In this document: piece by piece, positions 38,145 through 49,527 of the stretch
Position numbering within the stretch: the stretch's first letter is position 1
Layout of the letters: each line of letters starts with the position of its first letter
Assembly (NCBI RefSeq): GCF_000960475.2
Contig: NZ_JZDQ02000032.1
Location: 1-64,000 of the forward strand
Source of the DNA: Nocardioides luteus
Lineage (GTDB): Bacteria > Actinomycetota > Actinomycetes > Propionibacteriales > Nocardioidaceae
Length of the DNA stretch: 64,000 nucleotides
Direction: 5' to 3'
Position numbers and translations under genes: made by a program
The notes under the pieces: model-generated
The model's database searches: none
Seen by the model: only the letters and a program-made list of their open reading frames with translations
Told to the model about the DNA's origin: nothing

Positions 38145-38408
38145 CCTCTGAAGCGTGTCTGGGACAACCAGGCCGTCGCGCGTGCCCGGAACAAGTTCGA
38201 GAAAAGGGTCTCGGACCCGGGTTCGGCGCCCTCAGTACGGGGATTCGGTTCGAAAGATCCGCAACGTGTGCGTTGAGGTAAGGGCGACACGCCCGACCTC
38301 GGGGGCGAGGCGGGACCAGTTGGTATCGCACCACCTGGACGCACAACATTGGATCCTTCGCGGCAGAGCGCCGTGTTGTGAGAGCAGAAAAGAAGGGGAA
38401 CCACCGAG
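38145..38408 (+). promoter_or_regulatory. Leader and promoter region of the str operon
   Basis: 264 bp without a gene. It contains GCGACACGCCCGACC at 38284-38298 followed by TCGGGGG, almost identical to a stretch in the rpsJ leader (52654). Near the motif a GGTAAGGG may include a -10-like element. It also has short inverted repeats and an SD (AAGGGGAA) before rpsL. This is probably the main promoter and 5' UTR of the operon. Confidence 0.5.
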
Positions 38409-38780
38409 GTGCCCACCATCAACCAGCTGGTCCGCAAGGGCCGCGAGGACAAGGCGACGAAGTCGAAGACGCCTGCCCTCAAGGGATCGCCGCAGCGCCG
38501 TGGCGTCTGCACGCGCGTCTACACCACCACCCCGAAGAAGCCGAACTCCGCCCTCCGGAAGGTCGCCCGTGTGCGCCTCTCCTCCGGCGTCGAGGTCACC
38601 GCTTACATCCCGGGTGTGGGCCACAACCTTCAGGAGCACTCCATCGTGCTCGTCCGCGGCGGTCGTGTGAAGGACCTCCCCGGTGTTCGTTACAAGATCA
38701 TTCGCGGCTCGCTCGACACCCAGGGCGTGAAGAACCGCAAGCAGGCCCGGAGCCGCTACGGCGCCAAGAAGGAGAAGTGA
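38409..38780 (+). CDS. rpsL: 30S ribosomal protein S12
   Basis: A 123-residue decoding-centre protein of the 30S subunit. The conserved loops TTTPKKPNSALRKVARVRL and ALKGSPQRRGVC are intact. The residues whose mutation gives streptomycin resistance in other bacteria, K43 and K88, are both Lys, the sensitive form. GTG start with AAGGGGAA upstream. First gene of the str operon, 1 bp before rpsG. Confidence 0.97.
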   Translation: MPTINQLVRKGREDKATKSKTPALKGSPQRRGVCTRVYTTTPKKPNSALRKVARVRLSSGVEVTAYIPGVGHNLQEHSIVLVRGGRVKDLPGVRYKIIRGSLDTQGVKNRKQARSRYGAKKEK

Positions 38781-38781
38781 G

Positions 38782-39252
38782 ATGCCTCGTAAGGGTCCCG
38801 CTCCCAAGCGTCCGCTCGTCGTCGACCCCGTCTACGGCTCGCAGCTCGTAACCCAGCTCGTCAGCAAGGTCCTCCAGGACGGCAAGAAGCAGGTCGCGCA
38901 GCGCATCGTCTACACCGCCCTCGAGGGTTGCCGCGAGAAGACCGGCACCGACCCCGTGGTGACGCTCAAGCGCGCCATGGACAACGTGAAGCCGGCCATC
39001 GAGGTCAAGTCCCGCCGCGTCGGTGGCGCGACCTACCAGGTTCCGGTCGAGGTCAAGGGCACGCGTGGCACCACGCTCGCGCTGCGCTGGCTCGTCGGCT
39101 ACGCCCAGGACCGTCGTGAGAAGACGATGGCCGAGCGCCTGATGAACGAGATCCTCGACGCGAGCAACGGCCTCGGCGCCGCTGTGAAGAAGCGCGAGGA
39201 CACCCACAAGATGGCCGAGTCCAACAAGGCCTTCGCGCACTACCGCTGGTGA
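38782..39252 (+). CDS. rpsG: 30S ribosomal protein S7
   Basis: A 156-residue primary binding protein of the 16S 3' domain and head of the 30S subunit; in many bacteria it also represses the str operon by binding its mRNA. The family sequence MPRKGPAPKRPLVVDPVYGSQLVTQLVSKVLQDGKKQVAQRIVY and the C-terminal KMAESNKAFAHYRW are typical. GAGAAG is the likely SD just before the start. A hairpin follows before fusA. Confidence 0.97.
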   Translation: MPRKGPAPKRPLVVDPVYGSQLVTQLVSKVLQDGKKQVAQRIVYTALEGCREKTGTDPVVTLKRAMDNVKPAIEVKSRRVGGATYQVPVEVKGTRGTTLALRWLVGYAQDRREKTMAERLMNEILDASNGLGAAVKKREDTHKMAESNKAFAHYRW

Positions 39253-39257
39253 CGTAC

Positions 39258-39293
39258 GGCGGGGTGCCTGCACATCAAGGCGGGCACCCCGCC
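39258..39293 (+). terminator. Hairpin between rpsG and fusA
   Basis: GGCGGGGTGCC (39258-39268) pairs with GGCACCCCGCC (39283-39293) over a 14-nt loop. It is placed inside the operon, so it is more likely an attenuator or mRNA processing/stability element than a full terminator. Confidence 0.55.
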
Positions 39294-39335
39294 CGTCCAG
39301 ACCGAAGACAATCTCTTTAAGGAACGCTGAAGACA

Positions 39336-41450
<2,115 letters not shown>

Positions 41451-41534
41451 CCTTCGGGTCACCCGTCCAGGGACTTCGGCAGCAACACCACTCAGTACGA
41501 GTCAGTAAGAAAATCACACCAGGAGGAGCCCACA

Positions 41535-42728
<1,194 letters not shown>

Positions 42729-42737
42729 TCGTCTGAT

Positions 42738-42789
42738 CCACAGTGAAGGGCCCCCGGAGCCGCAAGGCGAAGGGGGTCCTTTGCTGTGG
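42738..42789 (+). terminator. Terminator of the str operon
   Basis: AAGGGCCCCC (42746-42755) pairs with GGGGGTCCTT (42772-42781), with one G-U pair and a loop rich in A/G. The outer CCACAG/CTGTGG (42738-42743 / 42784-42789) extends the stem. It lies 17 bp after tuf. Confidence 0.75.
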
Positions 42790-42891
42790 TCAAGCGATCG
42801 AACGAGCGCTGACTCGGCGCAAACGGACCGGAGCGAAGCGAGGACCGGATTGCGCCGCGTCGGCGCGGGCACCAGATCAAGGCAAGAAGAG

Positions 42892-43623
42892 ATGACAGAG
42901 CCAAACCACCCAGTCCGCCCCGCAAGACCCCACCAGAAGCTGCTCGATGACGGCCGCACGGTGAGAGAGGTCCTCACCTACACCCGTCGAGGCAGCCGCC
43001 TGGACACCAAGCAGCAGAAGGCCTGGGACGCGTACGCCGCCGAGTGGGTGATCCCGGACGAGGCGGTCGACGAGCCGGGCTTCTCGCTGGAGAGCTGGTT
43101 CGGTCGCAAGGGTCCGCTGATCGTCGACATCGGCGGCGGCGTGGGAGAGGCGACCGCGGTGCTGGCGGCCAACCGTCCCGACGCGAACATCCTGGCGCTG
43201 GAGGTGTGGCGGCCCGGTGTCGCCGAGAGCCTCGGCCGGGTGGGCACCGCGGGTGCGACGAACGTGCGCTTCTGCAGCGTGGACGCCCTCTGGATGCTCG
43301 AGAACATCGTCGCGCCGGAGTCGGTCAGCGAGATCTGGACGTTCTTCCCCGACCCGTGGCACAAGACCCGCCACCACAAGCGGCGCCTGGTCACCACGAC
43401 CAACGCACGGATGATCGCGGAGCGGCTCGCCCCCGGCGGGACCTGGCGGTTGGCGACCGACTGGGTCGCGTACGCCGAGCAGATGGTCGAGGTCCTCGAC
43501 GCCGAGCCGCTGCTGAGCGGCGGGGTGGTCGACCGCTGGGACGAGCGCCCGGTGACCAAGTTCGAGCGCAAGGGTCTGGCCAAGGACCGGGTCATCACCG
43601 ACCTGCTCTACCGCCGGGTCTGA
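42892..43623 (+). CDS. trmB: tRNA (guanine-N7-)-methyltransferase
   Basis: Uses S-adenosylmethionine to methylate guanine 46 of tRNA. The 243-residue protein has the SAM-binding DIGGGVGEATAVLAANRPDANILALEV and the family signature FFPDPWHKTRHHKRRLV, with the Asp of FPDPW. It also shows WRLATDWVAYAEQM near the C-terminus. The frame opens at 42676, but ATG 42892 with a weak AAGAAGA SD matches the usual N-terminus. Downstream of the str terminator, so independently transcribed; the tract before it holds an inverted repeat (CGGCGCAA/TTGCGCCG, 42815-42857). Confidence 0.93.
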   Translation: MTEPNHPVRPARPHQKLLDDGRTVREVLTYTRRGSRLDTKQQKAWDAYAAEWVIPDEAVDEPGFSLESWFGRKGPLIVDIGGGVGEATAVLAANRPDANILALEVWRPGVAESLGRVGTAGATNVRFCSVDALWMLENIVAPESVSEIWTFFPDPWHKTRHHKRRLVTTTNARMIAERLAPGGTWRLATDWVAYAEQMVEVLDAEPLLSGGVVDRWDERPVTKFERKGLAKDRVITDLLYRRV

Positions 43624-43638
43624 CCGCGGCGCCCGGCG

Positions 43639-44082
43639 TCACTCGTACTCGAACCCTTCCATGTCCTCCGGCTTGAAGTCGCGGGGCTCGACCAGCACCA
43701 GCCAGTTGCCGGAGTTGTCGCGCATGAGCGCCTCGACGCCGTACGGTCGCTCTGCCGGCTCCTGGATGAACTCGACGCCCTTCGCGACGAGGTCCTCGTA
43801 GGTCTTGCGGCAGTCGTCGACGTGGAGGCCGACGCCGGGCAGGCCACCCTCGTCCTGGGCGCGTCTCATCGCGGCGATCAGGTCGTCCGAGAGCGGCTTG
43901 CCGGGCGTGGTCAGGTGCAGGTGAAGCTCCGGCTGGGAGGGGTGGAAGACGGTCAGCCAGCGGAAGTCGTCACCGAGGCGTACGTCGTCGCCGACCGAGA
44001 AACCGAGAACCTCGGTGTAGAACGCGAGGGAGTCGTCGAGGTCCTTGACCCAGACGCTGACGAGGGAGACGTTGGTGATCAT
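43639..44082 (-). CDS. VOC (glyoxalase/bleomycin-resistance-like) family protein
   Basis: A 147-residue VOC-fold protein: MITNVSLVSVWVKDLDDSLAFYTEVLGFSVGDDVRLGDDFRWLTV ... ELHLHLTTPGK ... GVGLHVDDCRKTYEDLVAKGVEFIQEPAERPYGVEALMRDNSGNWLVLVEP. The His in LHLHL/GVGLHV and Glu in VEALMRD are likely metal ligands. The substrate is unknown. ATG 44082 is fixed by TAGCGT 7 nt upstream. It lies 62 bp after the AraC-type gene on the same strand, so the two may be functionally related but can be transcribed separately. Confidence 0.82.
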   Translation of the reverse strand: MITNVSLVSVWVKDLDDSLAFYTEVLGFSVGDDVRLGDDFRWLTVFHPSQPELHLHLTTPGKPLSDDLIAAMRRAQDEGGLPGVGLHVDDCRKTYEDLVAKGVEFIQEPAERPYGVEALMRDNSGNWLVLVEPRDFKPEDMEGFEYE

Positions 44083-44089
44083 GGGAGCA

Positions 44090-44095
44090 ACGCTA
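44090..44095 (-). promoter_or_regulatory. Putative -10 box (TAGCGT) of the VOC gene
   Basis: The minus strand reads TAGCGT, TGCTCCC, ATG (44082), a leaderless pattern. It lies in the gap after the AraC-type gene. Confidence 0.5.
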
Positions 44096-44144
44096 GGCCG
44101 GGGTGCACCCCGGCCGCTTCTCCTGAGTTGCGGAGCGCGCAGCG

Positions 44145-44555
44145 TCAGCGACGTTCGGTGAGCCCGAGCATGAAGACCCAGCAGCCGGGGATCCGTGGCG
44201 CTCCGTCGGCATAACGTGCCTGGAAGTCGGTCGGCGTCTCGCCGACGATCTCGCGGAAGCGGCTGGAGAACGAGCCCAGGCTGGAGAAACCGACCGCGTG
44301 GCAGACCTCGGTCACCGTCAGATTGGTGGCACGCAGGAGATCTTGGGCCCGCTCGATGCGCCGCTCGCACAGATAGGCGGCCGGCGTACGCCCATAGGTC
44401 GCCTTGAAGAGACGCTGGAAGTGGAACCGGCTCAGGCTCGCCACCGCCGCGAGCTGCTCCAGGGTGAGCGGGTCGCCGTAGGAGCGGTCGATGTGGTCAC
44501 GGGCCGCCCGCAGGTGAACGAGGGTGTCACCGGGGGCCCGCGCGATCTGGCTCAC
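44145..44555 (-). CDS. AraC-type regulator, DNA-binding domain only
   Basis: A 136-residue protein comprising essentially the double helix-turn-helix of the AraC/XylS family: LTLEQLAAVASLSRFHFQRLFKATYGRTPAAYLCERRIERAQDLLRATNLTVTEVCHAVGFSSLGSFSSRFREIVGETP. There is no N-terminal sensor domain. GTG 44555 begins shortly before helix 1. The longer frame to 44972 covers another gene and is rejected. Such short AraC proteins commonly neighbour VOC-fold genes as an AraC/glyoxalase pair. The ligand, if any, is unknown. Confidence 0.82.
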   Translation of the reverse strand: MSQIARAPGDTLVHLRAARDHIDRSYGDPLTLEQLAAVASLSRFHFQRLFKATYGRTPAAYLCERRIERAQDLLRATNLTVTEVCHAVGFSSLGSFSSRFREIVGETPTDFQARYADGAPRIPGCWVFMLGLTERR

Positions 44556-44658
44556 CGGACCATCATGACAGCCGGGTGCGGCGGTCGGGCTTCGCAGTTG
44601 CGGCCTCCTTCGCGAGTCGTCACCGTTCTGTTCGTCACCGACCGGGAGGATCATCCGC

Positions 44659-45258
44659 ATGAAGCTGTACGCCGACATCCCCGCGCGCCGGGTTGCCCAG
44701 CTCTTCGCCGACCTGCTGACGGTGGCCTGGGTCGCCGGATGGATCTTCGTCGGGAAGTTCGTCCACGAGATCGTCTCGGCACTCGCCGTGCCCGGCGAGA
44801 AGATGGACGACGCCGGCACCTCGCTCTCCGCCAAGCTGCTCGAGGCCGCCGGCAAGGTCGACGATCTGCCGCTGGTCAAGGACGGCATCGCGGCCCCGTT
44901 CGAGGGCGCCGCGAAGGCAGCCGACCAGCTCCGCGCGGCGGGGGAGGCCCAGGTCGAGGCCGTCTCCACCATCGCGATCTGGCTGGCCGTCGGGGTCGTG
45001 GTCGTCCCGGTGCTGATGTGGCTGATGGTCTACGTCCCACTGCGGTGGCGGTTCATCCGCACCGCGACCTCGACCCAGCGGTTCCTGGAGGCGGGCACCG
45101 GCGCCGACCTGCTCGCCCTGAGGGCGATCTCGACCCAGCCCCTGCACAAGCTCGTCAAGATCAGCGACAACCCGGCGCAGGCCTGGCGCGACGGGGACGC
45201 TGCCGTCCTGGGGAAGCTCGCGGAGCTGGAGCTGAGGTCGGTTGGGCTGAAGGGGTAG
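44659..45258 (+). CDS. Two-helix membrane protein, function unknown
   Basis: A 199-residue protein with TM helix 1 (VAQLFADLLTVAWVAGWIFVGKFV, about 12-35), a helical extracytoplasmic part (about 40-100) and TM helix 2 (VSTIAIWLAVGVVVVPVLMWLMVYVPL). The cytoplasmic C-terminus carries RTATSTQRFLEAGTGADLLALRAISTQPL. No recognised family; similar small proteins sit near RDD/SpoIIM/MoxR genes in related actinobacteria (from memory, not checked). The ATG is preceded by GGGAGGA at a rather long 10-nt gap. Ends with a hairpin facing the RDD gene. Confidence 0.7.
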   Translation: MKLYADIPARRVAQLFADLLTVAWVAGWIFVGKFVHEIVSALAVPGEKMDDAGTSLSAKLLEAAGKVDDLPLVKDGIAAPFEGAAKAADQLRAAGEAQVEAVSTIAIWLAVGVVVVPVLMWLMVYVPLRWRFIRTATSTQRFLEAGTGADLLALRAISTQPLHKLVKISDNPAQAWRDGDAAVLGKLAELELRSVGLKG

Positions 45259-45262
45259 CGAA

Positions 45263-45329
45263 GGGGTAGTCCGGGAGCGAACTGCCCATTTACTGGCGAG
45301 TAATAGGCAGTTCGCTACCGGACTACCCC
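45263..45329. terminator. Long hairpin between convergent genes
   Basis: GGGGTAGTCCGG (45263-45274) pairs with 45318-45329, and AGCGAACTGCC (45276-45286) pairs with GGCAGTTCGCT (45306-45316), with one G-A mismatch between the blocks. The loop itself has a short inverted repeat. GAAGGGGTAG is tandemly repeated at 45249 and 45260, at the stop of the upstream gene. It acts for both strands. Confidence 0.75.
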
Positions 45330-45341
45330 GGCGGCGCCCTG

Positions 45342-46193
45342 TCAGCGCGCGGTGAGCCGGGCCCGGAGCTCGCTGTCGCGGGCCAGCCGGGCCGCGTCCC
45401 GGTCGCGGCGGGTGGCGAGCACGGCGGCCAGGTAGGCCTCGGGCGGGGTGCCCGGGGGCGGGCCGGGGGCGACGTACGCCTGCATGTGGGTCGCCAGGCG
45501 CTCGGCGAGCGCATGGCGGCGGACCGGGTCGGTGTAGGTGCCGACCTCGCCGGAGAGGAACCGCCGCACCGCCAGGGACAGGCCGACCGGGATGGTCGCG
45601 ACGTCGGCGCGGGAGGCCCAGGCGGCGAGCCCCGGGGGCATCAGGATCGGCGCCGGCGGCCGCAGCGGCACCCGCACCCGGATGACGTACGTCCCGGCCG
45701 CGATGTCGCCGAGCCGCTTACCGCGCGGGTGGATCATCGCGGTGAGGAACGCGGCGGCGCCGCTGGTGCCGTAGATCTCGATGACACCGACCAGGGCGCG
45801 TACGAATGCGTGGTGGAAGCTGATCGCCCCGCCGTCGTCGCGCACCGTGCGCAGCCCGAGCGCGAGCTTGCCGAGCGAACGGCCGCGGGTGAGCGTCTCG
45901 AGGAGCGTCGGGAAGACGAGCATGACCGAGGCGATGGCCGCGATGTAGGCGGCCCAGGCCAGCGCCTCGTCGGTCGCGGGGGCGGCGGTGAGGAAGACGA
46001 ACAGCGTCACGATGAGCAGCGCCGTCACCACGATCATGTCGATGAGCCCCGACAGCAGCCGCATCCCCAGCCCGGCGGCCGGCAGGTCGAGCGCGACCGC
46101 GTCCCCGGTGACCAGGTCGTCGTCGGTGAGCAGCGCACGTTCAGGGGCACGTTCGAGGGGGCGTCGCTCGGGCATTTGCGGCGCGGAGGTCAT
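45342..46193 (-). CDS. RDD family membrane protein
   Basis: A 283-residue protein with an RDD domain of about 30-180: GLGMRLLSGLIDMIVVTALLIVTLFVFL, then LETLTRGRSLGKLALGLRTVRDDGGAI. This is followed by a hydrophilic C-terminus with HALAERLATHMQAYVAPGPPPG. The function of the RDD family is unknown; proposals include ion exchange. ATG 46193 lies 7 nt after the TACGCT made by the palindrome at 46201. It diverges from the SpoIIM gene, with only 23 bp between the starts. This promoter sharing matches the known gene neighbourhood of RDD, SpoIIM, DUF58 and MoxR. Confidence 0.85.
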   Translation of the reverse strand: MTSAPQMPERRPLERAPERALLTDDDLVTGDAVALDLPAAGLGMRLLSGLIDMIVVTALLIVTLFVFLTAAPATDEALAWAAYIAAIASVMLVFPTLLETLTRGRSLGKLALGLRTVRDDGGAISFHHAFVRALVGVIEIYGTSGAAAFLTAMIHPRGKRLGDIAAGTYVIRVRVPLRPPAPILMPPGLAAWASRADVATIPVGLSLAVRRFLSGEVGTYTDPVRRHALAERLATHMQAYVAPGPPPGTPPEAYLAAVLATRRDRDAARLARDSELRARLTAR

Positions 46194-46200
46194 GGCGGTC

Positions 46201-46210
46201 AGCGTACGCT
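46201..46210. promoter_or_regulatory. Palindrome supplying -10 boxes to two divergent leaderless genes
   Basis: AGCGTACGCT reads TACGCT on both strands. On the plus strand TACGCT (46205-46210), 6 nt, then GTG 46217 (SpoIIM); on the minus strand TACGCT (46206-46201), 7 nt, then ATG 46193 (RDD). Both fit TANNNT, so two leaderless promoters overlap in 10 bp. Confidence 0.6.
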
Positions 46211-46216
46211 GCGGGC

Positions 46217-47212
46217 GTGGATCTCGACGCGTATCTGGCCGCTACCGCCGCCGACCGGACCAGGCTCGAGCAGCTGCTGGGCGAGCGCCGGCTGAGCGGC
46301 GCCCAGGCCGACGAGCTGGTCGAGCTCTACCAGCGGGTGAGCACCCAGCTCTCGGTCGTACGCAGCAACGCCCCCGACCCGACGGTCGTCCAGCATCTCT
46401 CGGTGCTGCTCGCCGGGGCCCGCAACCGCACCACCGGCACCCGGACGAGCACCTGGTCCGGCTTCCTGCGGTTCTTCACCCACCGGTTCCCGGCCGCGCT
46501 CTACCGGCTGCGCTGGTGGTGGCTGGGGATGATGGCGGCCAACGTGATCGTCACCGCGGTGATGATCTGGTGGCTGCTGCGCCACCCCGAGGTCGAGCAG
46601 TCGCTGCTCGGGCCGGACCAGATCAAACAGCTGGTCGAGCACGACATCGAGGGCTACTACAGCGAGCACGCGGCCTCGTCGTTCGCCACCCAGGTCTGGG
46701 TCAACAACGTCTGGGTCTCGTTCACCTGCATCGCCCTCGGGGTGCTCGGGCTGCCGGTGATCTACGCGATGTTCCAGAACATCTCGAACCTGGCGATCAT
46801 CGGCACCCTGATGCACCGCCACGACCGCGGCGGCCTCTTCTGGGGCCTGATCCTTCCCCACGGACTGCTGGAGCTGACCGCCGTCTTCGTGGCCGGCGCC
46901 GTGGGCCTGCGCCTCTTCTGGTCCTGGGTCGACCCCGGATCGCTGACCCGCGGCCAGTCGATGGCCCGGGAGGGCCGCACCGCCGGAGGCATCGCCCTCG
47001 GCCTCATCGTCGTGCTGCTGATCTCCGGCATCATCGAAGCCTTCGTCACCCCCTCGCCCCTGCCCACCTGGGCCCGCGTCGGCATCGGCATCCTCGCCGA
47101 GCTCGCCTTCTTCGCGTACGTCTTCATCGTCGGCCGCGCCGCCGCCTCCCACGGCGAGACCGGCGACATCGACGACCGCCTGCTCGAGGACCGCGTCGCC
47201 ACCCAGGCCTAG
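46217..47212 (+). CDS. SpoIIM-like membrane protein (stage II sporulation protein M family)
   Basis: A 331-residue protein. An N-terminal cytosolic helical part (1-75, LAATAADRTRLEQLLGERRLSGAQADELVELYQRVSTQLSVVRSNAPDP) precedes about five to six TM helices: RLRWWWLGMMAANVIVTAVMIWWLL, TQVWVNNVWVSFTCIALGVLGLPVIYAMFQNI and AIIGTLMHR. It resembles SpoIIM, which in sporulating bacteria joins a peptidoglycan complex at engulfment. In non-sporulating actinobacteria the role is unknown. GTG 46217 is leaderless. Convergent with DUF58 and divergent from RDD. Confidence 0.85.
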   Translation: MDLDAYLAATAADRTRLEQLLGERRLSGAQADELVELYQRVSTQLSVVRSNAPDPTVVQHLSVLLAGARNRTTGTRTSTWSGFLRFFTHRFPAALYRLRWWWLGMMAANVIVTAVMIWWLLRHPEVEQSLLGPDQIKQLVEHDIEGYYSEHAASSFATQVWVNNVWVSFTCIALGVLGLPVIYAMFQNISNLAIIGTLMHRHDRGGLFWGLILPHGLLELTAVFVAGAVGLRLFWSWVDPGSLTRGQSMAREGRTAGGIALGLIVVLLISGIIEAFVTPSPLPTWARVGIGILAELAFFAYVFIVGRAAASHGETGDIDDRLLEDRVATQA

Positions 47213-47215
47213 GTT

Positions 47216-48547
47216 CTAGAGCTGACTGGTGGCCTTGAGCTGCAGGTAGTGGTCGGCGAGAGCGGGCGGGAGGGACTCGGCGTCGGCGTCGACGACGTCG
47301 ACACCGAGGATGCGGAGCATGGCGGCGGTGTGGTCGCGGCGGCGGAGGGTCTGCTCGGCGGCAGCCGCGGCGTAGACGTCGTCGAGGGTGTCGCGGGAGG
47401 CGGCGGTGGCCTCGAGCTCGGGGTCGCGGACGGAGGCGAGGACGACGCGGTGGTGCTGGGTCAGGACCGGGAGGACGGGCAGGAGCGACTCCTCGATCGC
47501 GTGCGGGTCCAGGGGTGTCAGCAGGACGACGAGCGCGCGGTGGCGGCCGAGGCCCGCGACCGCGCCGGCGAGGTCGGACCAGTCGGCCTCGGCGATGACC
47601 GGCTCGAGGTCGGCCATCGCCTCCTGCAGCCGCTGGGTGACGTCGCGCTGGCCGGCGAGGCGGACCCGGGAGCGTACGCGGAGGTCGCCGGCGATGAAGT
47701 CGATCCGGTCGCCGGCGCGGGAGGCGATCGCGGCGAGCAGGAGGCCGGCGTCCATGGCCGAGTCGAGCCGCGGCACCCCGCCGCCGGCGCCCTCGACGCG
47801 GCCCGCCGAGGTGCGGGAGGTGTCGAGCACCAGCACGACGCGGCGGTCCCGTTCGGGCTGCCAGGTGCGGACCACGACGGTGCGGGAGCGAGCGGTGGTG
47901 CGCCAGTCGATGGAGCGTACGTCGTCGCCGCGGACGTACTCCCGCAGCGAGTCGAACTCGGTCCCCTGTCCGCGGACCCGGACCGCGGCCCGGCCGTCGA
48001 GCTCGCGCAGCCGCTGCAGCCGCGAGGGGAGATGCTTCCGCGACTCGAACGCAGGCAGCACTCGTACGGATCCCGGCACCGGGATCGTGCGCTGCCGGGC
48101 GCCGAGACCGAGGGGTCCGAAGGCCCGCACGGTGACGCCGAGCGCCCGCAGGTCTCCGCGGCGGCGCGGCCGCAGCGGCGTACGCAACCGGGTGCTGTCG
48201 CCGCGATCGAGCCGGATCCGGTGCCGGTTGCCGGTGGCCGAAGCGGAGCCCGAGGCGGTTGTTCCAGCACCGGCGGTCGGCTGCCAGGCATCCCGTACCA
48301 GCGCCCGGACGCGGCGGGCGGGGGAGCGGACCATCAGCTCCGAGGTCGTCGACTCGCCCAGCCGGATCCCGCCGAGCCGGAGCCGGGTGATCTCGAGCTT
48401 CGCCGGCTTCGGTGCCGACAGCACGTCGACGATGACCAGCACCACCACGAGCAGGAACCAGGCCGCGGCCGTGCCGAGGGTCGGCCGCAGCACCACCGGC
48501 ACGATGCCGGCCAGCACCAGCAGCGGGACCCGCCAGGTGATGGTCAT
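47216..48547 (-). CDS. DUF58 domain protein
   Basis: A 443-residue protein with two N-terminal TM helices (VPLLVLAGIVPVVL, AAWFLLVVVLVIVDVL). Its DUF58 core is GTEFDSLREYVRGDDVRSIDWRTTARSRTVVVRTWQPERDRRVVLVLDTSRTSAG, containing a VWA-type MIDAS-like DTSRT. DUF58 proteins operate with MoxR AAA ATPases in maturation of membrane or envelope complexes. Starts at ATG 48547, overlapping the MoxR stop (ATGA), as the fifth of five coupled genes. Confidence 0.88.
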   Translation of the reverse strand: MTITWRVPLLVLAGIVPVVLRPTLGTAAAWFLLVVVLVIVDVLSAPKPAKLEITRLRLGGIRLGESTTSELMVRSPARRVRALVRDAWQPTAGAGTTASGSASATGNRHRIRLDRGDSTRLRTPLRPRRRGDLRALGVTVRAFGPLGLGARQRTIPVPGSVRVLPAFESRKHLPSRLQRLRELDGRAAVRVRGQGTEFDSLREYVRGDDVRSIDWRTTARSRTVVVRTWQPERDRRVVLVLDTSRTSAGRVEGAGGGVPRLDSAMDAGLLLAAIASRAGDRIDFIAGDLRVRSRVRLAGQRDVTQRLQEAMADLEPVIAEADWSDLAGAVAGLGRHRALVVLLTPLDPHAIEESLLPVLPVLTQHHRVVLASVRDPELEATAASRDTLDDVYAAAAAEQTLRRRDHTAAMLRILGVDVVDADAESLPPALADHYLQLKATSQL

Positions 48548-49527
48548 CGGGGGACGGGGACGGCGCCGATGGCGGAGGCGAGGACCTGGGAAACCTGGAC
48601 ACCCTCGAGCTCGGCCTCGGGACGCAGCGCCAGGCGGTGCGCCAACGTCGCGTGGGCGAGGGACTTCACGTCGTCGGGCGTCACGAAGTCACGGCCGGCG
48701 AGCCAGGCCCAGGCTCGCGCGGAGCGAAGCAGCGCGGTGGCACCACGCGGGGAGACACCGGCCGAGAGCGACGGGGACTCGCGGGTCGCGCGGGCGATGT
48801 CGACGATGTAGCCGGTGACCTCCGGGGACACCTGGACGGAGCCGACGTGCTGCCGGGCAGCCTCGATGTCGGCACCGGAGGCGACCGCCGTGACCCCCGC
48901 GCCCGCGACGTCGCGCGGGTCGAAACCGGCGGCATGCCGGCTGAGGATCTGCACCTCGTCGGCGCGCTCGGGCACCGGCAGGACCACTTTCAGCAGGAAC
49001 CGGTCCAGCTGCGCCTCGGGGAGCGGGTAGACACCCTCGTACTCGATCGGGTTCTGGGTCGCGGCCACCAGGAACGGGCGTGGCAGGTCGCGGGTGACCC
49101 CGTCGACCGAGACCCGGCCCTCCTCCATCGCCTCGAGCAGCGCGGACTGGGTCTTCGGCGGGGTGCGGTTGATCTCGTCGGCGAGGAGCAGGTTGGTGAA
49201 GACCGGTCCCTCGCGGAACGTCAGCGAGCCGTGGGACGACTCGACGACCATCGAGCCGGTGATGTCGCCGGGCATCAGGTCGGGGGTGAACTGCACCCGG
49301 CGGGTCTCGACCGACAGCGCGGCGGACAGCGACCGCACCAGCAGGGTCTTGGCGGTGCCGGGCACGCCTTCCATGAGTACGTGGCCGCCGCACACCAGCG
49401 CGACCAGCAGCCCGGAGACCGCGGCGTCCTGCCCGACGACCGCCTTGGCGACCTCGGCCCGGACCGCGGTGAGCCGCTCCCGGGCGCCGTCGGGCGACAC
49501 GGAGGGGATGGTCTCGGATTGGGTCAT
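48544..49527 (-). CDS. MoxR family AAA ATPase
   Basis: A 327-residue chaperone-like ATPase that matures metal or cofactor complexes. The Walker A motif is GVPGTAKTLLVRS, Walker B is LLLADEINRTPPKTQSALLEAMEE, and sensor 1 is VAATQNPIEYEG; the arginine finger is in DRFLLK. The C-terminal helical lid ends in AEL-type residues. Coupled to DUF4350 upstream (ATGA at 49524-49527) and DUF58 downstream. Confidence 0.93.
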   Translation of the reverse strand: MTQSETIPSVSPDGARERLTAVRAEVAKAVVGQDAAVSGLLVALVCGGHVLMEGVPGTAKTLLVRSLSAALSVETRRVQFTPDLMPGDITGSMVVESSHGSLTFREGPVFTNLLLADEINRTPPKTQSALLEAMEEGRVSVDGVTRDLPRPFLVAATQNPIEYEGVYPLPEAQLDRFLLKVVLPVPERADEVQILSRHAAGFDPRDVAGAGVTAVASGADIEAARQHVGSVQVSPEVTGYIVDIARATRESPSLSAGVSPRGATALLRSARAWAWLAGRDFVTPDDVKSLAHATLAHRLALRPEAELEGVQVSQVLASAIGAVPVPR

